Source: Impatiens glandulifera (taxonomy: Eukaryota; Streptophyta; Magnoliopsida; Ericales; Balsaminaceae). Taken from it: a DNA stretch of 64,000 nt. The translations under genes and the position numbers were made by a program. Below, one piece after another: positions 22,601-32,712 of the stretch. Each line of letters opens with the position of its first letter. Position 1 is the stretch's first letter. Where the stretch lies: contig NC_061867.1 in the NCBI RefSeq assembly GCF_907164915.1, positions 30,191,751 to 30,255,750 of the forward strand. Reading direction: 5' to 3'. The notes under the pieces are model-generated. The model did not search any database, was not told the origin of the DNA, and worked only from the letters and a program-made list of their open reading frames with translations.

Positions 22601-23342
22601 CTTCTTCTCTAAACTTTATTAAGCTGTTTATTTTGAAAAAAATGCTAACTTTTGATATTAGTTAATATATTATTATTATTATAACAAACTTTTTTTTATA
22701 TATATCATTAGAATTGAGATACAAAGGAAATCGTCATCTTCAAGCACAATAAATGCCATTTATATCAATTCGCTCAAATTTGCATTACTTAACTGTAGCT
22801 TGAAGATCAGTCAATCATTTTTTATTTTTCAAGATTCTTGAGGAGTTTCTACTGAAATTTTAGCATTCACATTACTACTGTCGCCCTTCCTTCTCACCGA
22901 TCTCTATCTTTCACGTGTTGTCGATGACGAATCTTGCATTACTATCGTTCTATATTCATTGTAGTATGTGCTTTTCATTCTCTATCACTCTCTTCTTCCT
23001 GAATTTCTCATTCAACTTTCATGCCTTATGTATGAACATATCATCAATTGTACAAACATGGATGTTTAGAAATTTCATTCATTTTTCGTGTTGCTCTATC
23101 TTCATATTGTCCTATTAAGTCAAATTTTATACTAAAAGGATTCTTATTTGGTTTGCCTTTACTTTTCCATTCTTCCTCTGCATTATGCACATAAGGTGTT
23201 TAAGGTGTTTGATAAATGTTTTGTGTGACGAATCAATAATGTTAATGCTCTTATAATTTTAGAAACTTGAACTTAGGCTTGAGAGATAGGAACATTAATA
23301 ATTGAAAGAATAATTATCAGGATTCTGTTCCTAAATTTGATA
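22601..23342. other. Intergenic, no gene recognised
   Basis: A 67-codon frame at 22915-23118 is hydrophobic by chance (TTT/TTC-rich DNA) and matches no family I know. This is the left flank of the young copia insertion D. The flank continues at 26707 after one copy of TCCTT is removed. Confidence 0.5.
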
Positions 23343-23347
23343 TCCTT

Positions 23348-23707
23348 TGTGAGTTTAAGCATTGATTGTCAGAAAATATAAAGTTGTAGACCTTTATTGA
23401 TGTTAGTGTATATAATATAATAATATATTATATTGATATATTATTATATTATACAATATAATATATTATATTATTATATTGTTTTTTATACCATTAGGGT
23501 ATATTTAATTATTAATGGGCTTGGGCCTATATGTATAAGTAATTTAGGGTTCTAGGCTAATTACTCCTATATAAAGATTGTTTGTAAAGGTTGAATATAC
23601 AACACTCAAGTTTTTTCAAGACTTTTTCTTCTTTAGCAAATATCTATTTTCCAGAGTTTCATATCTTCATAGTTGTTCTTAGAAAGATCCAATAGTCAAA
23701 GCCAACA
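23348..23707 (+). repeat. 5' LTR of element D
   Basis: Starts TGTGAG and ends GCCAACA. Palindrome at 23411-23428 and 23436-23453. Differs from the 3' LTR at GTTTTTT/GTCTTTT and in the TATA region. Confidence 0.96.
23568..23576 (+). promoter_or_regulatory. LTR TATA box of element D
   Basis: TATATAAAG in the 5' LTR is a good plant TATA box and would drive element transcription. The 3' LTR has TATATAAGG at the same place (26559-26567), one of only two substitutions between the LTRs. Confidence 0.6.
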
Positions 23708-23709
23708 TT

Positions 23710-23721
23710 TGGTATCAGAGC
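23710..23721 (+). other. Primer binding site of element D
   Basis: TGGTATCAGAGC is the exact plant copia site for initiator tRNA-Met. It lies two bases after the LTR end and 13 bases before the gag ATG. Confidence 0.93.
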
Positions 23722-23734
23722 TAGATTGAAGAAC

Positions 23735-26386
23735 ATGTCGTCGACAAGATCAACCAAAGATGCGGCGGCAATGAAGATTGGAAGAGAAGGGAATGTGACG
23801 CTCTCCTATCCGTTACTCACGAAGAGTAACTACTCGGTTTGGGCATTGAAGATGCGGGTAAACTTACAAGCACAAGGAGTGTGGGAAGCCGTGATGCTCG
23901 AAGATGTCGACAAACGGATGGATAGAATGGCTCTCGCTGCCATCTATCAAGCACTCCCTGAGGACGTTCTTCTCATGGTGGCTGAGAAAGATTCCGCTAA
24001 GCTAGCGTGGGAGACGTTAAAGACAATGCATGTTGGAGTGGAGAGAGTCAAGGAGGCAAAAGTGCAAACCTTGAAGACACAATTTGAGGCGATTCGTATG
24101 AAGAATGGGGAATCGGTGGATGATTTCGCCATGAAATTGACATCCATTGTGACTGGTATCCGCTCGTTAGGAGAGAAGGTGGAGGAGATCTCCGTCGTCA
24201 AGAAGTTCCTTAGAGCCTTACCACAAGCATACATGCAGATCGTTACAACGATCGAGCAATTTGGTGACCTCAAGAATATGACCGTCGAAGAGATCGTCGG
24301 CCGTCTCAAAGTCCACGAGGAGAGACTTCGCGGATACGGAGACCAAGAGGAGGAGCATCTATTGCTCACGCATGATGAATGGATGTCACGAATGAAGAAA
24401 AACGGAGAAGCCGATTTTTCTTCTAGATCATCGAGTCGTAGCGGCAGCGGTGGAGATAACCGAGGTCGTGGCAAAGGGCAAGGTCAAGGTCAAGGTCAAG
24501 GTCAAGGGCGAGGTTGTGCAGAAAGTTCACCTCGACAAGAAGGTACCAAGCCCCGCAAAGACAAGAGCACGGTGAAGTGTTACGCTTGTCAAAAGTATGG
24601 GCACTACGCGTCTAAGTGCCCTAACAATAGGTCTGACGGTGAGGCAAACCTCACTAGCTTCTATGATGAGGAGCCAGCATTAATGTTTGCTGAGGTAGTG
24701 ACGAAAGCTTTGCCCAAAGAAGATGATGCAAACCTCGCTAGCTTCTATGACGAGGATCCAGTATTAATGTTTGCTGAGGGAGACGAAAAGACAAACCTTG
24801 AAGAGTTCTTGCAAGAACCGTCCAAGGAGGAACCAGATGTGGTGTTGTTCAATGAAGAGAAAGTCATGGAGAAACTCCTCGCAAGCGGCGATGAGTGTAA
24901 TCACACTGATGTGTGGTACATTGACAATGGAGCAAGCAACCATATGGCGGGCCATCGAGAGAAGTTCAATGAGCTCGACGAGAAAATTACCGGAAATGTG
25001 AAGTTCGAAGACGGAAGCAAGGTGCACAAGTTTCCTAATCCAGCTTGCGGGAAAAGCTATGTGAGCAGAGATGCTATATTCGAGAAGGAGAAGAAATGGG
25101 AGTGGTGCAACAACAACAAGCTCGTACAAAATTCCGTAGAGTTCGGAATCCTACGAGATGTTTATGAGGAGGCACCACTAGTAGAGATGGATCTTGATGA
25201 ATTGTTGTTGATCACCACCGACGAGCCAATAACATATCACGATGCGGTAGTCGAAGAGTCGTGGAATGAGGCCATAAACAAAGAGCTCGAGTCTATCAAG
25301 AAGAATAAGACATGGGAGCTCACCGACTTACCACCCGATCACAAGACCATCGAGTTAAAGTGGGTTTTCAAGTTTAAAAGAGATAGTGAAGGCCACATTC
25401 TCAAGCACAAAGCGAGATTGGTAGAAAAAGGCTATGTGCAGAAGCAAGGTAATGATTTTGAGGAGAACTTTGCACCGGTGGCGAAACATTACACAGTCAG
25501 GTTAATTTTTGGTATCGAGGTGGACCAGAAGAATGATAGCATTAAGGTAAAGCAGAAAGCTTATGCGAAGAAGGTGTTGAAACAGTTTGCAATGGAGGAT
25601 TGTAACTCGAGCAAATATCCTATGAAAGCAAAGTTGCAGCTAGGAAAGGATATGGAAGGAAGCTTAGTGGATCCGAAGGAGTATAGGCGTATCATCGAGT
25701 GTCTCAGGTACTTGACGCACATTCAACCCGATATCTCTTATGTAGTTGACATAGCGAGTCGATACATGGAGAAGTCTACCACTCTACACCAACATGCAGT
25801 AAAACACATTCGTCGTTATGTGAAGGGAACGAAAAAATGTGGGATTCAGTTAAGAAAAGGACGAGAAGCTGAAGAACTCGTTGGTTTTACTGACAGCGAC
25901 CTAGCTGGTGACACAGACGACATAAAAAGTACTAGAGGGATGGTGCTTTATCTCAACGAGAATCTGATCACGTGGCAATCTCAGAAGCAACGAACTATTG
26001 CTTTATCTTCATGTGAGGCGGAGTTTATGACAGCTACTGTAGCATCGTGCCAAGGACTTTGGATGAGAAACTTGTTGAGCGAGGTGCTCGGATGCGAGCT
26101 GAGGCCGGTAACCCTCTATGTCGACAACAAGTTTGCAATAGAATTAATGAAGAACCCGGTGTTTCATGGACGTAGAAAACACATCGACACTTGGTTCCAC
26201 TTCATCGGTGAATGCGTCAAGAATCGACAGACCGTTGTAGAGTTTGTAGGCACTAGAGAACAACGTGCAGACATTCTCACTAAGGCACTAGCAAGAGTCA
26301 AATTTGCAGAGATGCGAGAGATGCTCGGCGTAAAGTATCTCGAACCAAATCAAACTTATGGGGGAGATTGTGAGTTTAAGCATTGA
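23735..26386 (+). CDS. Gag-deleted Pol fusion ORF of element D
   Basis: One open frame of 883 codons from ATG 23735; an upstream in-frame TTG was rejected as start. Domains: copia gag (about 30-222), a Gly-Gln repeat (248-258), a CCHC zinc knuckle (282-295, C-x2-C-x4-H-x4-C intact), and the protease start WYIDNGASNHM (395-405). Next comes a junction at about 432 directly into the integrase C-terminal end (SYVSRDAIFEKEKKWEW). The RT N-terminus is at 510-590, with a second junction at about 591 into the RT connection (FGIEVDQ). RNase H covers 650-850 (TDSDLAGD, SSCEAEF, YVDNKFA, RADILTKALA). The integrase zinc and catalytic core and the RT YVDD region are absent. The last six codons and stop lie in the 3' LTR. 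The product could package RNA but cannot reverse-transcribe or integrate alone. Confidence 0.95.
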   Translation: MSSTRSTKDAAAMKIGREGNVTLSYPLLTKSNYSVWALKMRVNLQAQGVWEAVMLEDVDKRMDRMALAAIYQALPEDVLLMVAEKDSAKLAWETLKTMHVGVERVKEAKVQTLKTQFEAIRMKNGESVDDFAMKLTSIVTGIRSLGEKVEEISVVKKFLRALPQAYMQIVTTIEQFGDLKNMTVEEIVGRLKVHEERLRGYGDQEEEHLLLTHDEWMSRMKKNGEADFSSRSSSRSGSGGDNRGRGKGQGQGQGQGQGRGCAESSPRQEGTKPRKDKSTVKCYACQKYGHYASKCPNNRSDGEANLTSFYDEEPALMFAEVVTKALPKEDDANLASFYDEDPVLMFAEGDEKTNLEEFLQEPSKEEPDVVLFNEEKVMEKLLASGDECNHTDVWYIDNGASNHMAGHREKFNELDEKITGNVKFEDGSKVHKFPNPACGKSYVSRDAIFEKEKKWEWCNNNKLVQNSVEFGILRDVYEEAPLVEMDLDELLLITTDEPITYHDAVVEESWNEAINKELESIKKNKTWELTDLPPDHKTIELKWVFKFKRDSEGHILKHKARLVEKGYVQKQGNDFEENFAPVAKHYTVRLIFGIEVDQKNDSIKVKQKAYAKKVLKQFAMEDCNSSKYPMKAKLQLGKDMEGSLVDPKEYRRIIECLRYLTHIQPDISYVVDIASRYMEKSTTLHQHAVKHIRRYVKGTKKCGIQLRKGREAEELVGFTDSDLAGDTDDIKSTRGMVLYLNENLITWQSQKQRTIALSSCEAEFMTATVASCQGLWMRNLLSEVLGCELRPVTLYVDNKFAIELMKNPVFHGRRKHIDTWFHFIGECVKNRQTVVEFVGTREQRADILTKALARVKFAEMREMLGVKYLEPNQTYGGDCEFKH
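24478..24510 (+). repeat. Hexanucleotide repeat encoding Gly-Gln in element D
   Basis: About five CAAGGT-type units encode alternating Gly and Gln between gag and zinc knuckle. Element C has fewer units at the matching place, so the linker varies in length between copies. Confidence 0.85.
26360..26367 (+). other. Polypurine tract of element D
   Basis: GGGGGAGA, followed by one T and the 3' LTR start. It overlaps the end of the ORF. Confidence 0.88.
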
Positions 26387-26701
26387 TTGTCAGAAAATAT
26401 AAAGTTGTAGACCTTTATTGATGTTAGTGTATATAATATAATAATATATTATATTGATATATTATTATATTATACAATATAATATATTATATTATTATAT
26501 TGTCTTTTATACCATTAGGCCTATATGTATAAGTAATTTAGGGTTCTAGGCTAATTACTCCTATATAAGGATTGTTTGTAAAGGTTGAATATACAACACT
26601 CAAGTTTTTTCAAGACTTTTTCTTCTTTAGCAAATATCTATTTTCCAGAGTTTCATATCTTCATAGTTGTTCTTAGAAAGATCCAATAGTCAAAGCCAAC
26701 A
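26369..26701 (+). repeat. 3' LTR of element D
   Basis: Matches the 5' LTR except for two substitutions and loss of 27 bp after CATTAGG. The palindrome is at 26432-26449 and 26457-26474. Confidence 0.96.
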
Positions 26702-26706
26702 TCCTT

Positions 26707-27440
26707 CTAGGAGATTTACTTGGTAGATGGAGTTCATGTTAATTTTATATTTGGAGATTCATTGGTTGATGTGGGGGAATAACAACTACATTATCTCTCT
26801 TTCTAAAGCTAATTATGATCCATTTAGAATTGATCTTGGAGAGCCAACCGAAAGATATACAAATTCTAGAACTATAGTTCCCATAATATGCATCCACCGT
26901 CTTCTTATTGAAACTTCGGAATCACCTTCTACTTTTTTCATCCAACTCAGTCAACCGTTTATGTTATCAATTCCCTTTGTTATTTAGTGAATTTATTGCG
27001 CAACCTATTCATTTTCATAAATTTTATTGATCTCAATATCGTCGTAGCAATAGCTCCAACATGCGGAAGGAGTAGAAGCAACGGTAACTCCTGCTGAAGA
27101 TTAACTCCTACTTTACCTATCAATGTAAGAGTTCACTTCCTTGATTAATAGCTATATTGGCTCATAACATTTATGTAATACTTGTTTGATAAGATGTGAA
27201 CGTTAGTTTGAAATTCCTGCATATCTGATGAAATATCTTGAAATCAAAAAACTTTGAAACTATTCTTTGAAGATTCATAACATTGTTTTTTAAATTCTTG
27301 AAAGGTATAATCTTAGTAATTACTTAGTACCTCTTAAAATGAAAGCACTCAATTTGTGAGCCGTAAACTTTGTTAACTTTAAAAGTAGAAGGTTAATAAT
27401 TATAGTAGAAGGCTATTATCTCTGATTACATGAATAATGA
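26707..27440. other. Intergenic, no gene recognised
   Basis: Right flank of element D. An 86-codon frame at 26727-26987 has no motif I recognise. It could be a decayed host or element fragment. Confidence 0.5.
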
Positions 27441-27479
27441 CACTAGCGAAAATTAGATTTTTATCGACATATTTTTCTA

Positions 27480-28885
27480 ACAGATATATAAATATGTCGG
27501 TATAAATACCGAAAGAAAGAAATATGTCGTAAAAAAGAACATATACCGACAAGTGCACAAAATATGTCGGGATTATTATGCAATGCTGATAGATTTATAC
27601 TAAATCTGTCGGCTTTGGCTCCTTCCAAAATCCGCATAAAAATTCGAGAGAAAGTGTCAAAAGATTCAGATAGCTTTGGCCCCTTCCAAAAAACATAACA
27701 AAAAAAATTTAAGTGTTGGGCTTTTTCTGGAGGAGATATGCCGAAAGATTTAGACTAAATCTGTCAGTTTTGACCCCTTTCATAAAACAGAAAAAATTCT
27801 AATTGTTTAACTTTTTCTGGAGGGGATATGCCGAAAGATTTTGACTAAATCTGTCGGTATTGACATTCTTCACTAATTTCCCCCCTTTTAAAGTGGTGTT
27901 TTATTTTATAAGCATATGGATCTTGTTAAATATTTTAAACATATGAATTGTGTGTGAATTTCCAAGTATAATCAGGCTTAAATTTGATTAATTATTAAAT
28001 TTTAAACGATGAAATACCGATAGATTTGAATTAAATCTTTTGATATTTAAGGACAATGCCGAAAGAATTACTCAATTCTTTCGGTATTGGCCCTTCCCAA
28101 CACTTAGAATTTTTTTTGGGTAATTAAGGAAATGCCGAAAGAAATGGTCAAATATGTCAATTTTGCCTCCAAATACCGAAAGATTTTCTCCAATTCTCTC
28201 GGTAATGGCCTTCTTCACTAATTTTTTCCCCTTTCTAAGTGGTGTTTTAGTTTATAAGTATATTGATCTTGTTTAATTTTATAAGCATATGAATTGTGTG
28301 TCAATTTACAAGTATATGGAATGTGATTAATTTTACAAGTATAAGTTTTCGTTTGATTATAATTAAGATGTGTGTATAGTTTGTGTTGGATGTGTAGGGG
28401 TTGTGTGTAATTATTAAGTATATGACTGTTAGTTTTTAAGGACAAAGATTGTTCTTGATGTTGGGTTTTTAATCAAAACTAATTATGAAGGGATCAATAC
28501 CGACAAATTTTGTTAGAATTTTTCGGTATTATACCTCACTTTCGAAAGAATTAATTAATTCTTTCGGTATCGGTCACTTTCCCAAATTTGTATGGTTAAA
28601 AAGGTCAAAATTGATAAAATCAATAAAAAATTTGTGTTATTTATTTATTATTAATTATTTAATTACATAATTTAAAAAATACAATGTCGATAGATTTTAA
28701 TTAATACTTCGGTATTTTTCCTCACTGCCGAAAAAATTACTTAATTATTTTGGAATTTACTACTTCCCCACACTTAAAATTTTTCGGGTAATTAGCGCCC
28801 AAGCAACAAGAATTAAGCAAATTTGTCAGCCATTAATTAAAGGGTATTACCGACAGTTTTGGTCAAATCTTTCGGTATTGACCTT
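27480..28885. repeat. Left subterminal array of palindromic units
   Basis: At least fourteen units of about 30-36 bp, each an imperfect inverted repeat of the form CCGAAAGATTT, 4-8 bases, AAATCTTTCGG, spaced irregularly. Examples start near 27738, 27829, 28049, 28134, 28175 and 28850. A separate segment (AGTGGTGTTTTA then AAGCATATGAATTGTGTGT) is duplicated at 27891-27970 and 28239-28310. Confidence 0.85.
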
Positions 28886-29138
28886 TAAATCAGGTTTTGA
28901 CAAAAAAAAAAAACCTCCCTGCACTCACCTCTCTCCTTCTTCTCTCTACCGAAACACATCGCTTCTGTTCGTTCGCCGCCTCCTCCAACGTTCGTCATCC
29001 GTTCGTCGCCTCATCCAACGCTCACCATCTGTTCACCCCTCCTCCACCCCTCCTCCAGCGTTCACCGCCTCCCTTTGAAATGGTAAGGGCTTAGGGCTAG
29101 ATTCCAGCTATACAAATTTGTTGCAGACCTATTGACGC

Positions 29139-29296
29139 TACGTCAATCTTTGTCTTCTGATTTGACTTATTGTGTCTTCAAAAAGGAAGGGTTCTTTGTT
29201 CAAAAAAGAGATGTCGTTACGTCAATCTTTGTCTTCTGATTTGACTTATTGTGTCTTCAAAAAGGAAGAGTTCTTTGTTCAAAAAAGAGATGTCGG
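29139..29296. repeat. 79-bp tandem duplication inside the CACTA element
   Basis: Two head-to-tail copies (29139-29217 and 29218-29296) that differ at very few bases, which indicates a recent duplication. A short ORF reading through them (29172-29372) is a by-product. Confidence 0.92.
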
Positions 29297-29829
29297 AGGA
29301 GCTTGTTGCAGCGATGTCAAGGAAGTGGAAGAAGCTACCCTTTGGAGTTGTCTCTTCATCTACTTCAACTAATCTAAAGTCCATTTACAGTTTTAATATT
29401 ACTTGAAATTAATTTACCGCCTCTTTGAAGTTTCTTGCTATTTTCAAGGACGAGATGAATTTAAGGGGAATGATGTTAGATTGAATCAAGTGCTTAGAAT
29501 TTAGAACAAACAATTGGATTGAGTATTCATGATTTACTTGCTCAAATTACTTGAAAATTTATCAAGTGGTTAGATGTGTTGTTAAGAGCTGTGTGAAATT
29601 AATTTATTCTTATCTATATGAATTAAATTCTAACGACACTAGTTCTAACTTAATGTTTATTTTAAATGCAAAAAAGAACTATCAATATTTACAACAGAAA
29701 GCAAGTGAGGTTTCCGCACCATACGACTAATAAACCATTTTCACCAGTAGAAGAATAATTAGTATGTACATCATTAAATTAAACTTACTATAAATAATGT
29801 TACTAATTTATTGATGAACAATTATTTGA

Positions 29830-30360
29830 ACAGGAGAATAAAATCGGATGCCGACCGACTATTATAGAGAAGTTTAAAAGGACCTAAACCCCGAGAGCCA
29901 CCAAAGACAACCGACCCCAACGCCAGACTAATTGTCACAAGAGAAGATCGTAAGTTAATAAATATGTCTAATTGAAAATTTAATAAAACTATATATATAG
30001 CTTATACAATAAAACTTTAACATGTGCAGATGGAGATGGAGTAAGTGATTAATGACACACCAGGTATCTATGACTTCGATGTGACCGAGAGAGTGTTCAG
30101 GACCAAACGACATGTGACATTGATGGGTATGGGGTTAGGCGTTTGGCCAACGCACTTTCACGGTGATCGATGGAGGGTCAATAGTTCACAACGAGGGTCG
30201 CTAAGGGAGGAGAACCAACAACTCCGGGCGCAAGTCAATGAACTCTAAGAGGTGGTTCTAGTTAACAACGAGAGAATGTAAGAAGAATTATCGGAATCTA
30301 GATAAGATATTACATTTATATTAGTACAGTTATAGAATCAACCACCACCCCCAAGTTAGT
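29830..30360 (+). pseudogene. CACTA transposase-like remnant with coiled-coil end
   Basis: Readings include RTKRHVTLMGMGLGVWPTHF, a basic stretch, then LREENQQLRAQVNEL, then after a stop VLVNNERM and EELSES, ending NQPPPPS. A glycine-rich segment followed by a leucine/glutamate coiled coil is the layout of the C-terminal part of plant En/Spm-type transposase ORFs. Upstream, 29875-29950 reads as a proline/basic linker. At least three stops are present. The family assignment rests on pattern and on position between CACTA arrays. Confidence 0.5.
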
Positions 30361-30564
30361 ACGTTTTAGTAAATGTTTTTTTCACGCATTATGTACATTT
30401 TGGATTAGTTTATTGTGTTTGGAGACAATTGTAATACGTATTGATTGAGAATTTTGGAAATATAATATTTTTTTTCTTATGAATCATATTGTATTTCTTT
30501 TGGTTTGACTGATAACATGTTAAGGTTATGTAAAAATCTAAACTATTAAATTTTTATTTAGGGG

Positions 30565-31070
30565 AAATACCGAAAGATTTTATAAAATATGTTGGCACAT
30601 CTCTTTTACCGAAAGATTTGCTTATATCTCTCGATACAGAGCCTATACCGATAGATTCAATAAAATCTGTCAATATAGGCTTTGTACCGACATATAAGCT
30701 TATATAAGTCCATCAAGGAACTTTGCCGACAGATCCCATCAAATCTTTCAGTATTTTCCCTAAATAAAGATTAAATAGTCTATTCGACTTTACATATCCA
30801 AACTGTTATCAATAAAATTAAAAAAATACGATCTATGCTAAAATCTCATTAAATAGTTTATGCCAACAAATATAATTAAATCTCTCAGAAAATGTTTTGC
30901 CGACAATTATGTCTAAATTTGTCTGTAAAACATATACCGACTGGTTTATACATCTATCGGCCAAGACTCGAATACCTTTACTGACAAGAGCTATACCGAC
31001 AGATGCCGATAGGGTCAACAATTTTTGGTAAATGTGTATTGCCAACAGATTTAGGGGCTTTAACAACATA
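30565..31070. repeat. Right subterminal array of palindromic units
   Basis: Six or more units of the same CCGA(A/C)AGATTT type as on the left, for example near 30569, 30608, 30648, 30688, 30723 and 30990. Confidence 0.82.
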
Positions 31071-31105
31071 ATAAACTGTCACTAAAACCAACATTTTTAT
31101 TAGTG

Positions 31106-32600
31106 TTAATTCTTGTTATATATCATCGTGAGCTGAATGTCATATATATATATATATATTTATTATTATTAATATGAGATGACATGGCATGTTGATTACA
31201 ATAGACTAAGTCATTGAGTTATCGTGGGCATATATTTTCATTTTAGCATTCCCTTTAATTAAGAAGGCTAGCTATGAAAATGTACTTAGAAATGTATGAA
31301 TTATGAATGAGATCGGTCTTTTTCATGATTCTCACTGTGTTCAATTTCTGAATTCTAACATGTTATATATACGTTATTTGTAGTGGTTTCCTGAATTGAA
31401 AAATTCTATACATGGAATTTCTATAGTTTTGTTGGAATCAAACTTGGTTAGATCTCTTGACCACTTAAACTTTATAATAATGGCTTCAAATCTAAGGGAT
31501 GATAACAAATTCTTCATAAATCATCTTGGCTTTGTCCCGATTACAAATGCACAAGTGATATTACATATAATTGTCATATTCTACCTTTTTTATTCTCATT
31601 TTTTTCTGTCATATATTTATAGGGACATTAACTAGAGGACTTGATTGCTGCTTTAAGTTACATAGAGTGTATTTCCAAATCTCAACATTTACAACTTATA
31701 AAAAAATTTATTTTGAAATTCAATCCCTATTCTTATGGAAACTTCTCCCTATTTTCATAGAAACTTCTTCCTATTTCCTTGTCCACTCATGGTTGGATTG
31801 GGTCTTCAAGATTCTTCAGCCGTGGACTTTAGATTTTGCACTGTTATCCCCTTTAGCCTACAAAAGTATGTTAAAAAATAAAATTAAAACAAATCACTAA
31901 TTAAAAGAAAATGATTAAATCACCTAATCTAATTAAATGAAAACAAACAATTAAATTAAATTATTTAAGAAAAACAAAATAAATTTTTTTAACAAAATGA
32001 GATTTTAATTTTTTTTAATAGAAAGTTAAAAAAAGTTTTCATGCAAAATTTAATTATCTTGTTTATCCTATATTTAAGGTGATTTAATTAATTAAAACTC
32101 TTTTACTTAATAACTTATTTAATCAAAAGATTCCATTAAACAAATTATTAAAACAAAATATCCGAAATTTCATTGATTGTAAGAAAAAATGTTTTCCTCT
32201 TTAAAAATTTATTTTATTATTTATATAATTAATGATAAACACAAATTAAATATATTAAGCATGATAAAACCCTTGTATTTTTATAATTAGAGTAATTATC
32301 ACCTTAACTTTATTGAAATCTTAAATCAATTATTCTTGACAATTCAATTATTTCAAAAATTGTAGTTTATAAACTACAAAAATTGGAGGGGGGGGGGGGG
32401 GGGGGTTGAAAATAAGTGTCTATAGAATGTCCCTCTTGGACAAAATTTGTAGAAAACAGTCGGTTTATAAAAATACGTATCCAATCTTAAACATAGGCAC
32501 TGCGTTTTGAAAATACCCAATTTTTATAGTTTATTTTAGATTCTTTGAATGAAAAGAGAACAAACTTAATGAGTCTCTCGGGATACCCTTGTAATTACAC
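31106..32600. other. Intergenic, AT-rich, no gene recognised
   Basis: Frames at 31396-31635 and 31571-31900 overlap in different frames and show no motif. An AT microsatellite lies at 31142-31160. A palindrome and a G-run are listed separately. Confidence 0.5.
32360..32405. repeat. Perfect 20-bp palindrome next to an 18-base G-run
   Basis: TTGTAGTTTATAAACTACAA (32360-32379) equals its own reverse complement. Eight bases later an uninterrupted run of 18 G (32388-32405) begins, which is unusual in this AT-rich window. The G-run could fold as a quadruplex, or be a sequencing or assembly length artefact. Confidence 0.9.
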
Positions 32601-32712
32601 TTCATTCTTCAAAGTCGTTTATCATGTACTTGTTGACGGTTCGTCTTTATTTAGAATTTACATTGCTCCCGGTTTATCGATCGTGTAGATCGAGCCTAGT
32701 TGATTTGCCTAG

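Larger units (their letters stand above)
23348..26701 (+). mobile_element. Young non-autonomous copia element D
   Basis: A complete LTR element: 5' LTR 23348-23707 (360 bp), 3' LTR 26369-26701 (333 bp), and target duplication TCCTT at 23343-23347 and 26702-26706. The LTRs differ by two substitutions by eye plus one 27-bp deletion in the 3' copy, which indicates a recent insertion. The internal region encodes one uninterrupted ORF lacking the integrase core and RT core. All cis signals needed for mobilisation in trans are present: LTRs, primer binding site and polypurine tract. The sister copy is element C. Confidence 0.96.
27441..31105. mobile_element. Degenerate CACTA (En/Spm) element with palindromic subterminal arrays
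   Basis: The left end begins CACTAGCGAAAATTAG. The right end in reverse begins CACTAATAAAAATG, so both termini carry CACTA. Flanking triplets are TGA (left) and TTA (right), a one-base mismatch for the expected 3-bp duplication. About 1.4 kb at the left and 0.5 kb at the right are packed with palindromic units containing CCGAAAGATTT or CCGACAGATTT. The centre carries a decayed transposase-like remnant with a coiled-coil end. CACTA elements are known for subterminal repeat arrays bound by their transposase. The element is non-autonomous as it stands. Confidence 0.78.

Noticed and set aside
23947..24474. 175-codon minus-strand frame
   Set aside because: Lies wholly opposite the gag of element D and mirrors its codons; the same holds for 13446-13868 opposite C.
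24929..24940. Loss of protease function from D-N-G at the active site of D
   Set aside because: D-N-G-A-S-N-H-M also occurs in other plant copia elements as far as I recall, so it is not safe to call a mutation.
27480..31070. CRISPR-like array because of many regularly spaced palindromic units
   Set aside because: Units diverge from each other, spacing is irregular, the host is a plant, and CACTA termini explain the layout.
31396..31900. Two overlapping plus frames of 79 and 109 codons
   Set aside because: Different frames over the same AT-rich DNA, with no motif, no splice support and no context.
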